From Pontibacter beigongshangensis (GTDB taxonomy: Bacteria; Bacteroidota; Bacteroidia; Cytophagales; Hymenobacteraceae), in NCBI RefSeq assembly GCF_014332515.1, contig NZ_VFSD01000027.1, positions 1-64,000 of the forward strand: 64,000 nucleotides of DNA, read 5' to 3'. This document shows positions 34,815 through 43,815 of this stretch, piece after piece. How positions within the stretch are numbered: position 1 is the stretch's first letter; the number at the start of each line of letters is the position of its first letter. The notes under the pieces were generated by a model. The model was given only the letters and a program-made list of their open reading frames with translations. It was not told the origin of the DNA and made no database searches. The translations under genes were made by a program, and so were the position numbers.

Positions 34815-35112
34815 CATGCCGCAAGTTTAGGCGCAGCCGTAACTTGTGGCTTTTCCATGATAGCAAGTTTTCAACTTGCGTAGTCCATCGCTTCTTTCGC
34901 TTTTGATAGTATCGTAAATAGGTTATGGTGCTGCTGCATAAATAATTCGTTTTTACCTTTACCTTCCGCTGTAGCCGAATGTTTGCGCAGACAACTGACA
35001 TGGGAGAGAATATATACACGGTACTTAAATTGCCAATATTATAATTCACGCAATTTAAAAACTTGCCCTAATGGTTACCACAAGTTACGGCTACGCCTAA
35101 ACTTGCGGCATG
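34815..35112. repeat. 298-bp element bounded by 35-bp inverted repeats
   Basis: The ends, 34815-34849 and 35078-35112, are exact inverted copies except at one base. Each arm can itself fold (GCCGCAAGTT against AACTTGTGGC). Inside lies another hairpin, GCAAGTT-TTC-AACTTGC at 34863-34879. No gene is inside beyond a weak 82-codon frame. It has the look of a small non-autonomous transposable element or a REP pair. Confidence 0.8.
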
Positions 35113-35124
35113 GTAGGCAAAACA

Positions 35125-35150
35125 CTCGCAGGAGCTGCGCACACGGCGAG
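35125..35150. repeat. short palindrome, CTCGC / GCGAG
   Basis: CACTCGCAGGAGCTGCGCAC followed by ACGGCGAGG: five-base arms around 16 nt. It resembles the palindrome at 47842-47867 (CTCACAG / CTGTGAG) in arrangement and flanks. Confidence 0.4.
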
Positions 35151-35154
35151 GTTT

Positions 35155-35187
35155 AATTATTTGAATGATTTTGCCCCTCCGGAGGCT
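35155..35187 (-). repeat. R element copy 14
   Basis: AATTATTTGAATGATTTTGC then CCCTCCGGAGGCTC, followed by TGCTACTCCTGCTGCTG. Intact palindrome. Confidence 0.9.
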
Positions 35188-35260
35188 CTGCTACTCCTGC
35201 TGCTGTTTCGTTTCATTAATCTTTAAATAAGGCTTAGTTGTGCAGCAGCAGCTAAAAGAA

Positions 35261-35290
35261 CTCCTAAGGGCCATTTCCATTAGAATAATT
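35261..35290 (+). repeat. R element copy 15
   Basis: CTCCTAAGGGCCATTTCCAT followed by TAGAATAATT, preceded by GTGCAGCAGCAGCT. Just outside the PurF-like gene's terminator. Confidence 0.8.
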
Positions 35291-35303
35291 GGCGCCATCG
35301 CCA

Positions 35304-35336
35304 AATAAAAAGAGGGCACTCTCACGAGCACCCTCT
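35304..35336 (-). terminator. intrinsic terminator of the nuo/PurF-like operon
   Basis: On the minus strand AGAGGGTGCTC pairs (two G-U wobbles) with GAGTGCCCTCT around GTGA, followed by TTTTATTT. It lies about 70 bp after the stop of the PurF-like gene. Confidence 0.85.
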
Positions 35337-35403
35337 CCTAACATTGTTTTTCTGTGGTTAACTGAGCAAGCTCAAGACAAATCACTCATTCAAGATTCAA
35401 CAC

Positions 35404-37296
35404 TTAGTAAGCTCTGCCGGCTTTGTTCTCCACAAAGTTCATAAAAGCGCGGTTCACCACTTTAATACCGCCCGGGGTCGGGTAGTTTCCGGTAAAGTAC
35501 CAGTCGCCGGTATGGTTAGGGCAAGCCTGGTGCAAATCGTCAATTGTCTGATAGATTACCTGAACTTCTGCCTTTACTTCGGCTGCCCTTACAATCTCAG
35601 ACACTTTTGCCGAGATCTGTTCAGCGGTGAAAGGCTCATAAAGCTCCTGCACAAAATTAGTCTGGCTGAACGCAGGCGTTCCGGCGGCTGCCACACACTT
35701 CTGATACACCTCCTTCACTCTGTCCACGCCTGACTCTTTTACAAGCTCCAGCATAGCTCTGAACGCCACAAACTCTTTTACTCTGGACATGTCGATGCCA
35801 TAGCAATCGGGGTAGCGGATTTGCGGGGCGCACGACACGATAATGATCTTTTTGGGCTCCAGCTTGTCGAGCATCCGGATGATACTTTTCTCCAGCGTGG
35901 TTCCGCGCACAATCGAGTCGTCGAGCACCACAATGGTATCAATCCCTTTCTTCACTACCTCGTACGTCGTGTCGTACACGTGCGTCACCAGGTCGTCACG
36001 GCTGTCGTTGTCGCTGATAAAGGTGCGCAGCTTGGCATCCTTAATCACCAGTTTCTCGGCGCGGGGCTTAAACTGCAGAATCTCGTCTAGCTGTTCTTCC
36101 GTCAGCTTCTGGTTCAGAATAGCCTTCTTACGATAATCGCGCAAGTAGCTTTCAATGCCCTTCATCATGCCGATCCACGAAGTTTCGGCTGTGTTTGGGA
36201 TATACGAGAACACCGTATTTTTGAGGTCGTAATTGATTGCTTCCAGAATCTGAGGGCAAAGCAGTTTACCCATATTCTTGCGTTCCGTGTAAATCTCAGG
36301 GTCATTGCCTCTGGAGAAGTAGATGCGCTCAAAGCTGCAGGAAGTCTTTTCGAGCTGTGGCAGAATTTCTTTTAGGCCCACTTCTCCGGATTTGTCGATG
36401 ATAAGGGCAGAACCGGGAGTAATTTCCTTTATTTCGCTGTAATCAATATCGAAAGCAGTTTTAATGGCTGGCTTTTCCGAGGCTACCACCACCACTTCAT
36501 CATCCATATAATAATAGGCAGGGCGGATACCGTGTGGATCGCGCACTACAAAAGAGGCGCCGTAGCCAGTCAGGCCAGCCATGGCATAGCCGCCGTCGAA
36601 GTCGCGGCAGGAGCGCTTGAGCACACGCTGCATGTCCAGATGCTGCTCTATGAGCTGGGTAATCTCCTGGTTTGTATGATCCTTAGCTTTGTGCATGTCG
36701 AACTGCCGCTGGTTTTCCTCATCCAGGAAATGGCCGATCTTCTCGAGCACTGTAATGGTGTCTGATTTGTGTTTCGGGTGCTGGCCAAGGTCGATCAGCT
36801 TCTGGAACTGCTCATCCACGTTGGTCATATTGAAATTGCCGGCCACGGCCAGGCTTCGGCTGCGCCAGTTGTTCTCGCGCACCATCGGGTGGCAGCTGTC
36901 CACGTTGTTGATGCCATGCGTGCCGTAGCGCAGGTGGCCCAGGTACACATCGCCCAGGAAAGGCATATTCTCCCACACCCAGCTCACATCTTTCACACGG
37001 TCCGGCTGTTTCTCCTCCAGCTCCGAGTATTCCTGCCCAATCTTCTTAAAGATATTGTCGATGGCACGGGTCTTAACAGAACGGAAACGGCTGATGTACT
37101 CAATGCCAGGCATTGCGTTAATTTTGATACTGGCAACTCCTGCACCATCCTGCCCCCGGTTATGCTGCTTCTGCATGAGCAGGTACAACTTGTTTATGCC
37201 GTACAGGGGCGTCCCATACTTTTCGGCGTAATATTCAATTGGTTTTCTGAGCCTGATTAGGGCAATACCACACTCGTGCTTAATAGAATCGCTCAT
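35404..37296 (-). CDS. amidophosphoribosyltransferase-like protein (PurF paralogue, 630 residues)
   Basis: A class II glutamine amidotransferase joined to a PRTase domain, as in PurF, which makes phosphoribosylamine from PRPP and glutamine. The catalytic cysteine is Cys9 (KHECGIALI), implying removal of an 8-residue leader. LGHLRYGTHG is the glutaminase substrate region, and VVLDDSIVRGTT is the PRPP loop. At about 630 residues it is far longer than standard PurF (about 470-500). Bacteroidota often carry both forms, so this may be a paralogue with a different or regulatory role. It starts 7 bp after nuoN and probably shares the nuo transcript. Confidence 0.85.
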   Translation of the reverse strand: MSDSIKHECGIALIRLRKPIEYYAEKYGTPLYGINKLYLLMQKQHNRGQDGAGVASIKINAMPGIEYISRFRSVKTRAIDNIFKKIGQEYSELEEKQPDRVKDVSWVWENMPFLGDVYLGHLRYGTHGINNVDSCHPMVRENNWRSRSLAVAGNFNMTNVDEQFQKLIDLGQHPKHKSDTITVLEKIGHFLDEENQRQFDMHKAKDHTNQEITQLIEQHLDMQRVLKRSCRDFDGGYAMAGLTGYGASFVVRDPHGIRPAYYYMDDEVVVVASEKPAIKTAFDIDYSEIKEITPGSALIIDKSGEVGLKEILPQLEKTSCSFERIYFSRGNDPEIYTERKNMGKLLCPQILEAINYDLKNTVFSYIPNTAETSWIGMMKGIESYLRDYRKKAILNQKLTEEQLDEILQFKPRAEKLVIKDAKLRTFISDNDSRDDLVTHVYDTTYEVVKKGIDTIVVLDDSIVRGTTLEKSIIRMLDKLEPKKIIIVSCAPQIRYPDCYGIDMSRVKEFVAFRAMLELVKESGVDRVKEVYQKCVAAAGTPAFSQTNFVQELYEPFTAEQISAKVSEIVRAAEVKAEVQVIYQTIDDLHQACPNHTGDWYFTGNYPTPGGIKVVNRAFMNFVENKAGRAY

Positions 37297-37303
37297 ATTA
37301 TCT

Positions 37304-38824
37304 TTAACGTACTGTTGTCAGCAGTTTCTCAATCCAGTTCAGCAGCAGGTCCGGCTTAAAAAAGAAAACCAGCAGTGGCAAAGCAAAGAGAGCCAGCAGC
37401 AACTTATCCGACAGTGAAATAACTAAATTTTTGTGCGTATAATTCCCTTTGAAGAAAAGGTAAAAAGGTATCTTGATATAATAGAATAATGCCACCCCTG
37501 TAAGTAAGATACCCACCACCAGCAAGGCCAGCAAAAGCTTGTCCTGGCTTAGACTATAACTCTCCCAGAGATTGGAGAAAACGAGTAATTTCCCCATAAA
37601 ACCTGCCAATGGCGGCAACCCTGTGAGCGAAAGAAAATAAAGCAAGGCCATTACCCCCAGGTAAGGGTATGCCCGGCCCAGCCCTGCGAAGTCTGCCATC
37701 CGCTCCATCCTAAAGTCGTCTTCAGCCATCTGCAGAAACAGGAATACGCCAAAGTTCATAAACAGCAGCACCGTGAGGTAAAACAGAATACTGTTGGTGT
37801 AGCCGGTCCCGAAAGCCAGCAAGCCCGCCAGCAGGAAACCAGCGTGCGAGATAGAGGAATAGGCCATCAGCCGGCGCGGGGTCCTTTGCCAGATCGCCGT
37901 AAAATTGCCTATGGCCAGCGTTGTCAATGCCGCCAGCCCCAGAAACAACTGCACATCAGCCACTGACACTGAGATACCCGGATCCGAAAAAGCAGCCACA
38001 AAGCGCAGGATGACCACAATACCTGCCATTTTAGGCCCGGTTGAGAACAGCGCCACCACAGGCATGGGCGCACCCTGGTATACATCTGGGGTCCAGAAAT
38101 GGAAAGGAGCAGCCGAAATTTTAAAGAAGAAACCCGCGAACAGCAGCACCGCCGCCACCGTCACCATCAGAGGGTTGGCCTGCAGCAGCGTAAACCAGAA
38201 ATCGCCGGAGGTATAGTCGAGGGAACCGGTAAGGCCATAGAAGAACGACATACCGTACAGCATCACCCCTGCCGAAAGGGTACCGTACAGAATGTACTTC
38301 AGGCCTGCCTCTATGGCGCGCCCTTTCTCTTTCAGCGTGAGCGTGAGTATGTAGGAAGCGATAGAAACAAGTTCAATGGCCAGGAACACCATGAGCAGGT
38401 TGATGGACTTGGCCATCAGGTTCAGCCCCAGCACCAGCATCAGTAAAAAAGCGTAATACTCCCCCTGCCCCTGCTGCCTGTTTTCAAGCTGCCGGTTCTG
38501 GAGCGAGAGCAGAATCGTAAAAATGCCGGCCGCACTAAACAGAATGCCGGCATAGCGCGCCAGCCCATCGGAGCGCAGCAGGTTCAGGAACTGCACACTT
38601 GTGGTGGTGTAGCCACCCAGTACTTGCGTAAGCAGCGAAGCGAAGAAGGCCGTGAGCGCCAGCCAGGGCAGCAGCCTCTTAATGGCAGGCGACTTGAACA
38701 GATCGAGAGTAACGAGCAGCAGGAAGAAGAACGCCAGCATCAGTTCGGGCAGCAAAGAACCTGCTCCCTCTAATATGGCATTAATAGATTCTGTTAAGAA
38801 TACTCCCTGCTCCTCCACGTACAC
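37304..38824 (-). CDS. nuoN: NADH-quinone oxidoreductase subunit N
   Basis: An antiporter-like proton-pumping subunit of respiratory complex I. About 14 membrane spans; the ELVSIASYILTLTLKEKGRA segment holds the conserved Glu, and GLKYILYGTLSAGVMLYG the conserved Lys of TM7. FYYIKIPFYLFFKG is the usual C-terminal region. 506 residues fits NuoN. One base separates it from nuoM upstream; 7 bp separate it from the PurF-like gene. Confidence 0.95.
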   Translation of the reverse strand: MYVEEQGVFLTESINAILEGAGSLLPELMLAFFFLLLVTLDLFKSPAIKRLLPWLALTAFFASLLTQVLGGYTTTSVQFLNLLRSDGLARYAGILFSAAGIFTILLSLQNRQLENRQQGQGEYYAFLLMLVLGLNLMAKSINLLMVFLAIELVSIASYILTLTLKEKGRAIEAGLKYILYGTLSAGVMLYGMSFFYGLTGSLDYTSGDFWFTLLQANPLMVTVAAVLLFAGFFFKISAAPFHFWTPDVYQGAPMPVVALFSTGPKMAGIVVILRFVAAFSDPGISVSVADVQLFLGLAALTTLAIGNFTAIWQRTPRRLMAYSSISHAGFLLAGLLAFGTGYTNSILFYLTVLLFMNFGVFLFLQMAEDDFRMERMADFAGLGRAYPYLGVMALLYFLSLTGLPPLAGFMGKLLVFSNLWESYSLSQDKLLLALLVVGILLTGVALFYYIKIPFYLFFKGNYTHKNLVISLSDKLLLALFALPLLVFFFKPDLLLNWIEKLLTTVR

Positions 38825-38825
38825 G

Positions 38826-40568
38826 TTAAAAAATCGATGATGAAATAATGTTCAGTTGCTCCTGCCCGTTTTGCAGCACCAGTTCCGTAAATCCGGCTAC
38901 CGCCATGCCAATTTTGTCGAGCAGCAGGTGCGGGAAAATACCGAAAAGCAGCGCCAGCAGCGCCAGCGGCACCAGCATCAGGTATTCTCTGGAGTTCAGG
39001 TCCGTTATGACAGCCTTCGGGCGCAGATCCGGAAAAATCCAGAACTTGCCAAAGAACATACGCTGCAGTGCCCACAGGTAATAAGCTGCCGCCAGCAACA
39101 AGCCAAAAACGGCCACTACGGTGAGCCAACGTGGCAACAGGCCGGTGGCCTCGGGGGCACTGAAACCACCCACCAGCACCAGTAGTTCCGCAATAAAACC
39201 CGAGAACCCAGGCAAACCTAACGAAGCAAAGAAAGCGATAACCACAAACGTGGTATAAGCCGGCATTTTGTTGGCAATTCCTCTGAAATTCTGAATCATC
39301 CGGTTATGCACCCGATCGTAGATCACCCCCACCACCAGGAAGAGCATGGCGGAGATAAGGCCGTGGCTGAACATCATGTAAATGGCACCGTTCACGCCTT
39401 CGGTCGTGAGCGAGGCCAGCCCCAGCAGCACAAAACCCATATGCGACACCGATGAATAAGCGATCAGCTTTTTCAGGTCGTTCATGGCAAGCGCACACAG
39501 GGCACCATAAATAATAGAGAACACACCCAGGCCGCCCACCAGCACCGAGAAATAGGCTGCGCCATCCGGGAAAATGGGATACACAATCCGGATAAGTCCG
39601 TAGCCGCCCACTTTTAGCAATATGGCAGCCAGCAGCACAGAAATTGGCGTTGGAGCCTCTACGTGGGCATCGGGTAGCCAGGTATGCACCGGCACCACCG
39701 GCACCTTAATGGCAAAGCCCGCAAAAAGCAGCAGGAAGGCGATAAAGCGGAGCGGCAGGTTCCAGAGCTGATAATCGGAAAGCGAATGCAGCAAACTGTC
39801 GGGCACAAAGTTGGCGGCATTCATCATGGCCGGGATGCTAAACGTGCGCACCATGTCGGAGGCATGAAGGGCGTTGTCCTGCAGCATTTGCTGTACCCTT
39901 GCTATAACTTCTTCGCCGGCTGGCAGGCCGTCCTGCACCAGCTTTAGTTGCCAGGCCGTTGCCTGCGGATCGATAACTGAAGTATACAGCCCGATCATTA
40001 CGATCAGGATGAACAGCGACCCGACCAGCGTATAGATAAAGAACTTGATGGCAGCATATTCGCGCTTGGGTCCGCCCCAGATCCCGATCAGGAAGTACAT
40101 GGGCAGCAGCATAAACTCGAAGAACAGGTAGAATAGGAAGAAATCCAGGGCCAGGAAACAGCCCATCACGCTGGTGAGCAGCAGCAGGTAAAGCAGAAAA
40201 TAGCCTTTTACATTTTTTTCGATAGTCCAGGAAGAGATCACACCGATTACCCCGACAATGCCCGTAAGCAGCACCATGCCCACACTAATGCCATCTACCC
40301 CCACGAAATACTCAATTTGAAAGCGCCCCAGGTTGCCGAGCGAGAATCCAATCCAGCGGAGCTTCTCCACAAACTGGTAGCCGGTCTGCCCGTTTGCAAA
40401 GGCACCGCCATCAAAGCGCAGGTAAAGCCACACTGCCAGCCCCAGTTGCACCAGGGAGCCCAGCAGCGCCACCGCCTTAATTGGCTTTTGCTGGCGCACC
40501 GGCAGCATCAACACGACCAGCGCCGCCAGAAGAGGGGTAAAAATTAAGCTAGTTAAAATCAGATTCAT
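38826..40568 (-). CDS. nuoM: NADH-quinone oxidoreductase subunit M
   Basis: An antiporter-like proton-pumping subunit of complex I, about 14 membrane spans. Landmarks are FFEFMLLPMYFLIGIWGG with the key Glu, VPVVPVHTWLPDAHVEAPTP with the discontinuous-helix region, and KKLIAYSSVSHMGFVLLG with the key Lys. 580 residues is rather long for NuoM, through a loop of about 65 residues after the fifth span (residues about 190-260) that is not in the E. coli protein. The gene is followed with almost no gap by nuoN, and lies 189 bp after nuoL, with an R element between. Confidence 0.95.
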   Translation of the reverse strand: MNLILTSLIFTPLLAALVVLMLPVRQQKPIKAVALLGSLVQLGLAVWLYLRFDGGAFANGQTGYQFVEKLRWIGFSLGNLGRFQIEYFVGVDGISVGMVLLTGIVGVIGVISSWTIEKNVKGYFLLYLLLLTSVMGCFLALDFFLFYLFFEFMLLPMYFLIGIWGGPKREYAAIKFFIYTLVGSLFILIVMIGLYTSVIDPQATAWQLKLVQDGLPAGEEVIARVQQMLQDNALHASDMVRTFSIPAMMNAANFVPDSLLHSLSDYQLWNLPLRFIAFLLLFAGFAIKVPVVPVHTWLPDAHVEAPTPISVLLAAILLKVGGYGLIRIVYPIFPDGAAYFSVLVGGLGVFSIIYGALCALAMNDLKKLIAYSSVSHMGFVLLGLASLTTEGVNGAIYMMFSHGLISAMLFLVVGVIYDRVHNRMIQNFRGIANKMPAYTTFVVIAFFASLGLPGFSGFIAELLVLVGGFSAPEATGLLPRWLTVVAVFGLLLAAAYYLWALQRMFFGKFWIFPDLRPKAVITDLNSREYLMLVPLALLALLFGIFPHLLLDKIGMAVAGFTELVLQNGQEQLNIISSSIF

Positions 40569-40647
40569 CCAGTAGGTGAATTGTTAACAGATTCTTGTTG
40601 ATTGCTTGGAAGACCCAAAACTTTGTTATACTGGTTGTCCAGATTCA

Positions 40648-40679
40648 GATTATTTGAATGAAATTGCCCTACCAGCGGG
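40648..40679 (-). repeat. R element copy 16, between nuoL and nuoM
   Basis: GATTATTTGAATGAAATTGC followed by CCTACCAGCGGG; the palindrome is strongly diverged. It sits inside the nuo operon. Confidence 0.7.
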
Positions 40680-40757
40680 TAATCGGCACACATGCCCTTT
40701 GGCCCCGCTCCTATCCTTGTTCGCTTCACCCCGTTTTTCAAGCCGCAAAATTAGCTA

Positions 40758-42944
40758 TCATTTCAGGACAATGTATAGTATTATCAAAATAAATCCGAAA
40801 AGAGAATAAGCGAAGTACGATTGCACCTTGCCGTTCTGCAGGTTCCTCCCGAAACTACCCGTCAACCGCGACAGTGCCCCGACCAGCCACACCATGCCAT
40901 CCACTGCCAGCCGATCGAACCAAGCTATCATTTTGGCCAGTACCACCAGAATAATGCTTCCATTGTTCAGCAGGTAATCAATTACCCGCTTATCGGTTCG
41001 GTACAGGCCGCGTGCAAGTACTGTGGCAGGTTTCACAAAGGCCTTGTAGTACAGCTGGTCCAGGTAAAAATGATGGTAGGAGAGTTTGCCAAAGGTGCTC
41101 TGCGGCTGCTCCTGCAGCAGCATCTCCCTGGTTTTGTTGCGGTACTTGATCATGGCATAGCCACCTCCTGACACTCCAAGCGCCACCGCCAGCACGGCAA
41201 ACAGCACATGTGCCACGTGGTTGGCTTTGTCCTGCTCCACCACTGCCTGCAAAAGGCCATCGGCCAGCGGCCGGGCATCAGCGGCAAGCAAGTGCAGGTT
41301 CAGCCCCTGCAGCAGCCAGCTTCCGGCAAAATCCAAGGGGTTAAGCGAAAAGAACACTCCCAGCGACAGCACCGCCAGCAGCACCACCGGTACCAGCATC
41401 ACCAGCTCTACCTCTCTGCCAGCCGAAAAACGGATCGACTTCACCTCAAACGGCAGCCGGAAATCCCCAAAGAACATCAGCCACAGGTGCCGCCCCATGT
41501 AGTAAGCCGTGAGCAACACCACCGCAAACCCGATGGCCGGCACCAGGAAATAAAGTGCGTTGCCGTTGGCACTCATGGTTTGCGCCCAAGCCCAGCTTCC
41601 TGCCAGAATCGCATCTTTCGACAAGAATCCGGAGAACAAGGGGAGGCCAACCAAGGCTGCCGCAGCTACTAAATAAGCATAAAAAGTGAAGGGCATGACT
41701 TTGCGCAAACCGCCCATGTTGCGAATATCCTGCGGATCTGGATGCTCCGGCAGGTGTGCATGGTGCAAGCCACGGTGCATGGCATGTATAATAATTCCAG
41801 CATTCAGGAAAAGGGCTGCTTTAAAGAAGGCGTGGGTGGCCAGGTGGAAAAGCGAGGCATCGTGTGCCCCAGTGCCCATGCCCATCACCATATAGCCGAG
41901 CTGCGAAATGGTAGAAAAGGCCAGCACAGCTTTGATATCGTTTTGTGTAAGGGCGGCAATGGCACCCAACAGCGCCGTGATGGCCCCTACAACCGCGATG
42001 ACAGTCAGGGCATCTACGGTGTAGAAGGCGTAGCACCTGGCCAGCAGGTAAACACCCGCGGCCACCATGGTTGCCGCGTGTATCAGCGACGACACGGGCG
42101 TAGGCCCCTGCATGGCATCGGGAAGCCAGACCTGCAGCGGGAACTGCGCCGACTTGCCCACACACCCCATGAACAGGCCTAAACCTGCCAGCGTGAGCCA
42201 AAGTGGGTTCAGTTCCAGGTCCCAGGGCTGTCCGTTCAGCGAAAATGAAGAAATAAAATTTCCATTGATCCAGTTGCCTTCGTGAATGAGCGCACGAAGC
42301 GCCTCCAGGTCGAAGGTGCGGAAGCAGGTGTAGAAAAAGAACAGCCCGAGCAGCAAACCAATATCGCCGACCCTGTTTACCAGGAACGCCTTTTTGTTGG
42401 CTGCCACGGCCGCAGGCCTTTCGAACCAGAAGCCAATGAGCAGGTAAGATGAAAAGCCTACCAGTTCCCAGAACATGAACAGCAGCAACAGGTTGTCTAC
42501 GAGCACAATGCCGAGCATACTGAACGTAAACAGCCCCAGAAAAGCGTAATAGCGGCTATAGCCTGGGTCGCCGTGCATGTACCCTACCGAAAAAAGCTGT
42601 ACCAGGGCAGAAATGAAGGTGACGATGACGAGCATCAGCACCGTGAGGTTATCGAGCAGAATGCCTGCCGTGAAATCGGAGAGGGTGCCGCTGCCGGTCG
42701 GGAGGCTAAACCAAACCCATCGGCTGTGGAACGTGGCATTGTTCCAGGTGGTGGTAAAGAGCCACACCGACAGGCCAAGAGCGAGTGCTGTACAGGCTAT
42801 TCCGAGCCAGTCGCCCTGCCGGGGGAGTCGCTTGCCGAAAAAGAAAAGGCCCAGAAACGCAAGCAGGGGCAGCAACAATACTGCCAGCGCAAGCTTTGTT
42901 TCGGGAGTGCCAGCCAGGGGCGCTATAAGCGTGGAAAGCTCCAA
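40758..42944 (-). CDS. nuoL: NADH-quinone oxidoreductase subunit L
   Basis: The largest antiporter-like pump subunit, at the far end of the complex I membrane arm. FWELVGFSSYLLIGFWFERP carries the TM5 Glu, and PTPVSSLIHAATMVAAGVYL is the strong family signature (TM7-8). Multiple hydrophobic spans continue to the end, with the lateral helix presumably within residues 560-680. 728 residues is slightly longer than E. coli NuoL (613). The 561-bp spacer to nuoK upstream is unusually long for a nuo operon and holds repeats. Confidence 0.95.
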   Translation of the reverse strand: MELSTLIAPLAGTPETKLALAVLLLPLLAFLGLFFFGKRLPRQGDWLGIACTALALGLSVWLFTTTWNNATFHSRWVWFSLPTGSGTLSDFTAGILLDNLTVLMLVIVTFISALVQLFSVGYMHGDPGYSRYYAFLGLFTFSMLGIVLVDNLLLLFMFWELVGFSSYLLIGFWFERPAAVAANKKAFLVNRVGDIGLLLGLFFFYTCFRTFDLEALRALIHEGNWINGNFISSFSLNGQPWDLELNPLWLTLAGLGLFMGCVGKSAQFPLQVWLPDAMQGPTPVSSLIHAATMVAAGVYLLARCYAFYTVDALTVIAVVGAITALLGAIAALTQNDIKAVLAFSTISQLGYMVMGMGTGAHDASLFHLATHAFFKAALFLNAGIIIHAMHRGLHHAHLPEHPDPQDIRNMGGLRKVMPFTFYAYLVAAAALVGLPLFSGFLSKDAILAGSWAWAQTMSANGNALYFLVPAIGFAVVLLTAYYMGRHLWLMFFGDFRLPFEVKSIRFSAGREVELVMLVPVVLLAVLSLGVFFSLNPLDFAGSWLLQGLNLHLLAADARPLADGLLQAVVEQDKANHVAHVLFAVLAVALGVSGGGYAMIKYRNKTREMLLQEQPQSTFGKLSYHHFYLDQLYYKAFVKPATVLARGLYRTDKRVIDYLLNNGSIILVVLAKMIAWFDRLAVDGMVWLVGALSRLTGSFGRNLQNGKVQSYFAYSLFGFILIILYIVLK

Positions 42945-43217
42945 GTTCTAGTTCGACAGGTTAACGATTTCAGTCTTTGCAGCGCAAAAAAGATGTATGA
43001 CTCACTTATTGCCTGCAACGAAGGGGCAAAGGTAAGGATATTGCGCTTTTAATAACACATTTTTAAGATGTTCTGCCGAAGGCGGAGAGAAATACGAGGG
43101 CACAAACTCGGGAAGATATTAACTGAGGCTGAGTTTACGGAAAAACAGGGGCAGCCGTGCCGCCGGAAGCTCATCTTGTAGGCATAAATTCAAGACATAA
43201 TGCGGCGCATTGTTCAC

Positions 43218-43349
43218 TGGTGCGAGCTGGTAGCTCGTACTTTCATCATACTTGAACATTCGAATTGGGCAACATCAGGTTATGAAGTGTTGATGCTTTA
43301 CATGCTGTTGCCTAAAATAAGAAAACGTACGAGCTACCAGCTCGCACCA
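43218..43349. repeat. perfect 23-bp inverted pair of hairpins (REP-like doublet)
   Basis: TGGTGCGAGCTGGTAGCTCG plus TAC at 43218-43240 recurs exactly as its reverse complement at 43327-43349. Each arm is itself a hairpin, CGAGCT-GGT-AGCTCG. The 86-bp centre holds no gene. It resembles a BIME-like pair. Confidence 0.88.
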
Positions 43350-43449
43350 GCGGCGGAAGAGAATGCGTAACCTGCAGCCTTAGCTTTAAAGAGTTTTCAC
43401 CTTATCCGGAAAATTGTCGTACCCTTGAGCCAAAACCAAGCTAAAAAGC

Positions 43450-43478
43450 TTTGGAAGGCCAATTTCATTAGAATAATC
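43450..43478 (+). repeat. R element copy 17, between nuoK and nuoL
   Basis: TTTGGAAGGCCAATTTCATT followed by AGAATAATC. One half of the palindrome is lost. Confidence 0.75.
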
Positions 43479-43505
43479 CGACAGCAGGTTGTTATAGTTC
43501 CCCCT

Positions 43506-43814
43506 CTACTCCTCCCCTATTACCTGGTTCAGGTTGGCTGTCTTGAAATGCTGATAGACCCGAAGCACAATAGCCAGCGCCACTGCAGACTCCGCCGCTG
43601 CTACTACAATTACAAAAAGAGAGAACAGCTGCCCCTGCATCAGTTCAGGGTCGTAGCGACTGAAGGCTACCAGGTTCAGGTTAGCTGCATTAAAGATCAG
43701 TTCGATGCCCATGAGCACCACCACGGCATGGCGCTTGGTAATAACGGCCAGAATGCCCAGGCTGAAAAGCACTGCACTCAACAGCAGGATGTGCTCTAAT
43801 GGTATCTGCTCCAT
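43506..43814 (-). CDS. nuoK: NADH-quinone oxidoreductase subunit K
   Basis: A small membrane subunit of complex I with three spans. The HILLLSAVLFSLGILAVITK start and VLMGIELIFNAANLNLVAF, with the conserved Glu of TM2, are typical, as is VAAAESAVALAIVLRVY with the TM3 Glu. 102 residues is the usual length. One base after nuoJ. Confidence 0.95.
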   Translation of the reverse strand: MEQIPLEHILLLSAVLFSLGILAVITKRHAVVVLMGIELIFNAANLNLVAFSRYDPELMQGQLFSLFVIVVAAAESAVALAIVLRVYQHFKTANLNQVIGEE

Positions 43815-43815
43815 A

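Larger units (their letters stand above)
42945..43505. other. 561-bp repeat-bearing spacer between nuoK and nuoL
   Basis: Contains the inverted pair 43218-43349 and an R element, and no gene. In most genomes nuoK and nuoL are adjacent, so this looks like inserted DNA. Confidence 0.7.

Noticed and set aside
34801..35049. 82-codon minus-strand frame inside the 298-bp inverted-repeat element
   Set aside because: Its sequence is largely made of the repeat arms; no transposase motif.
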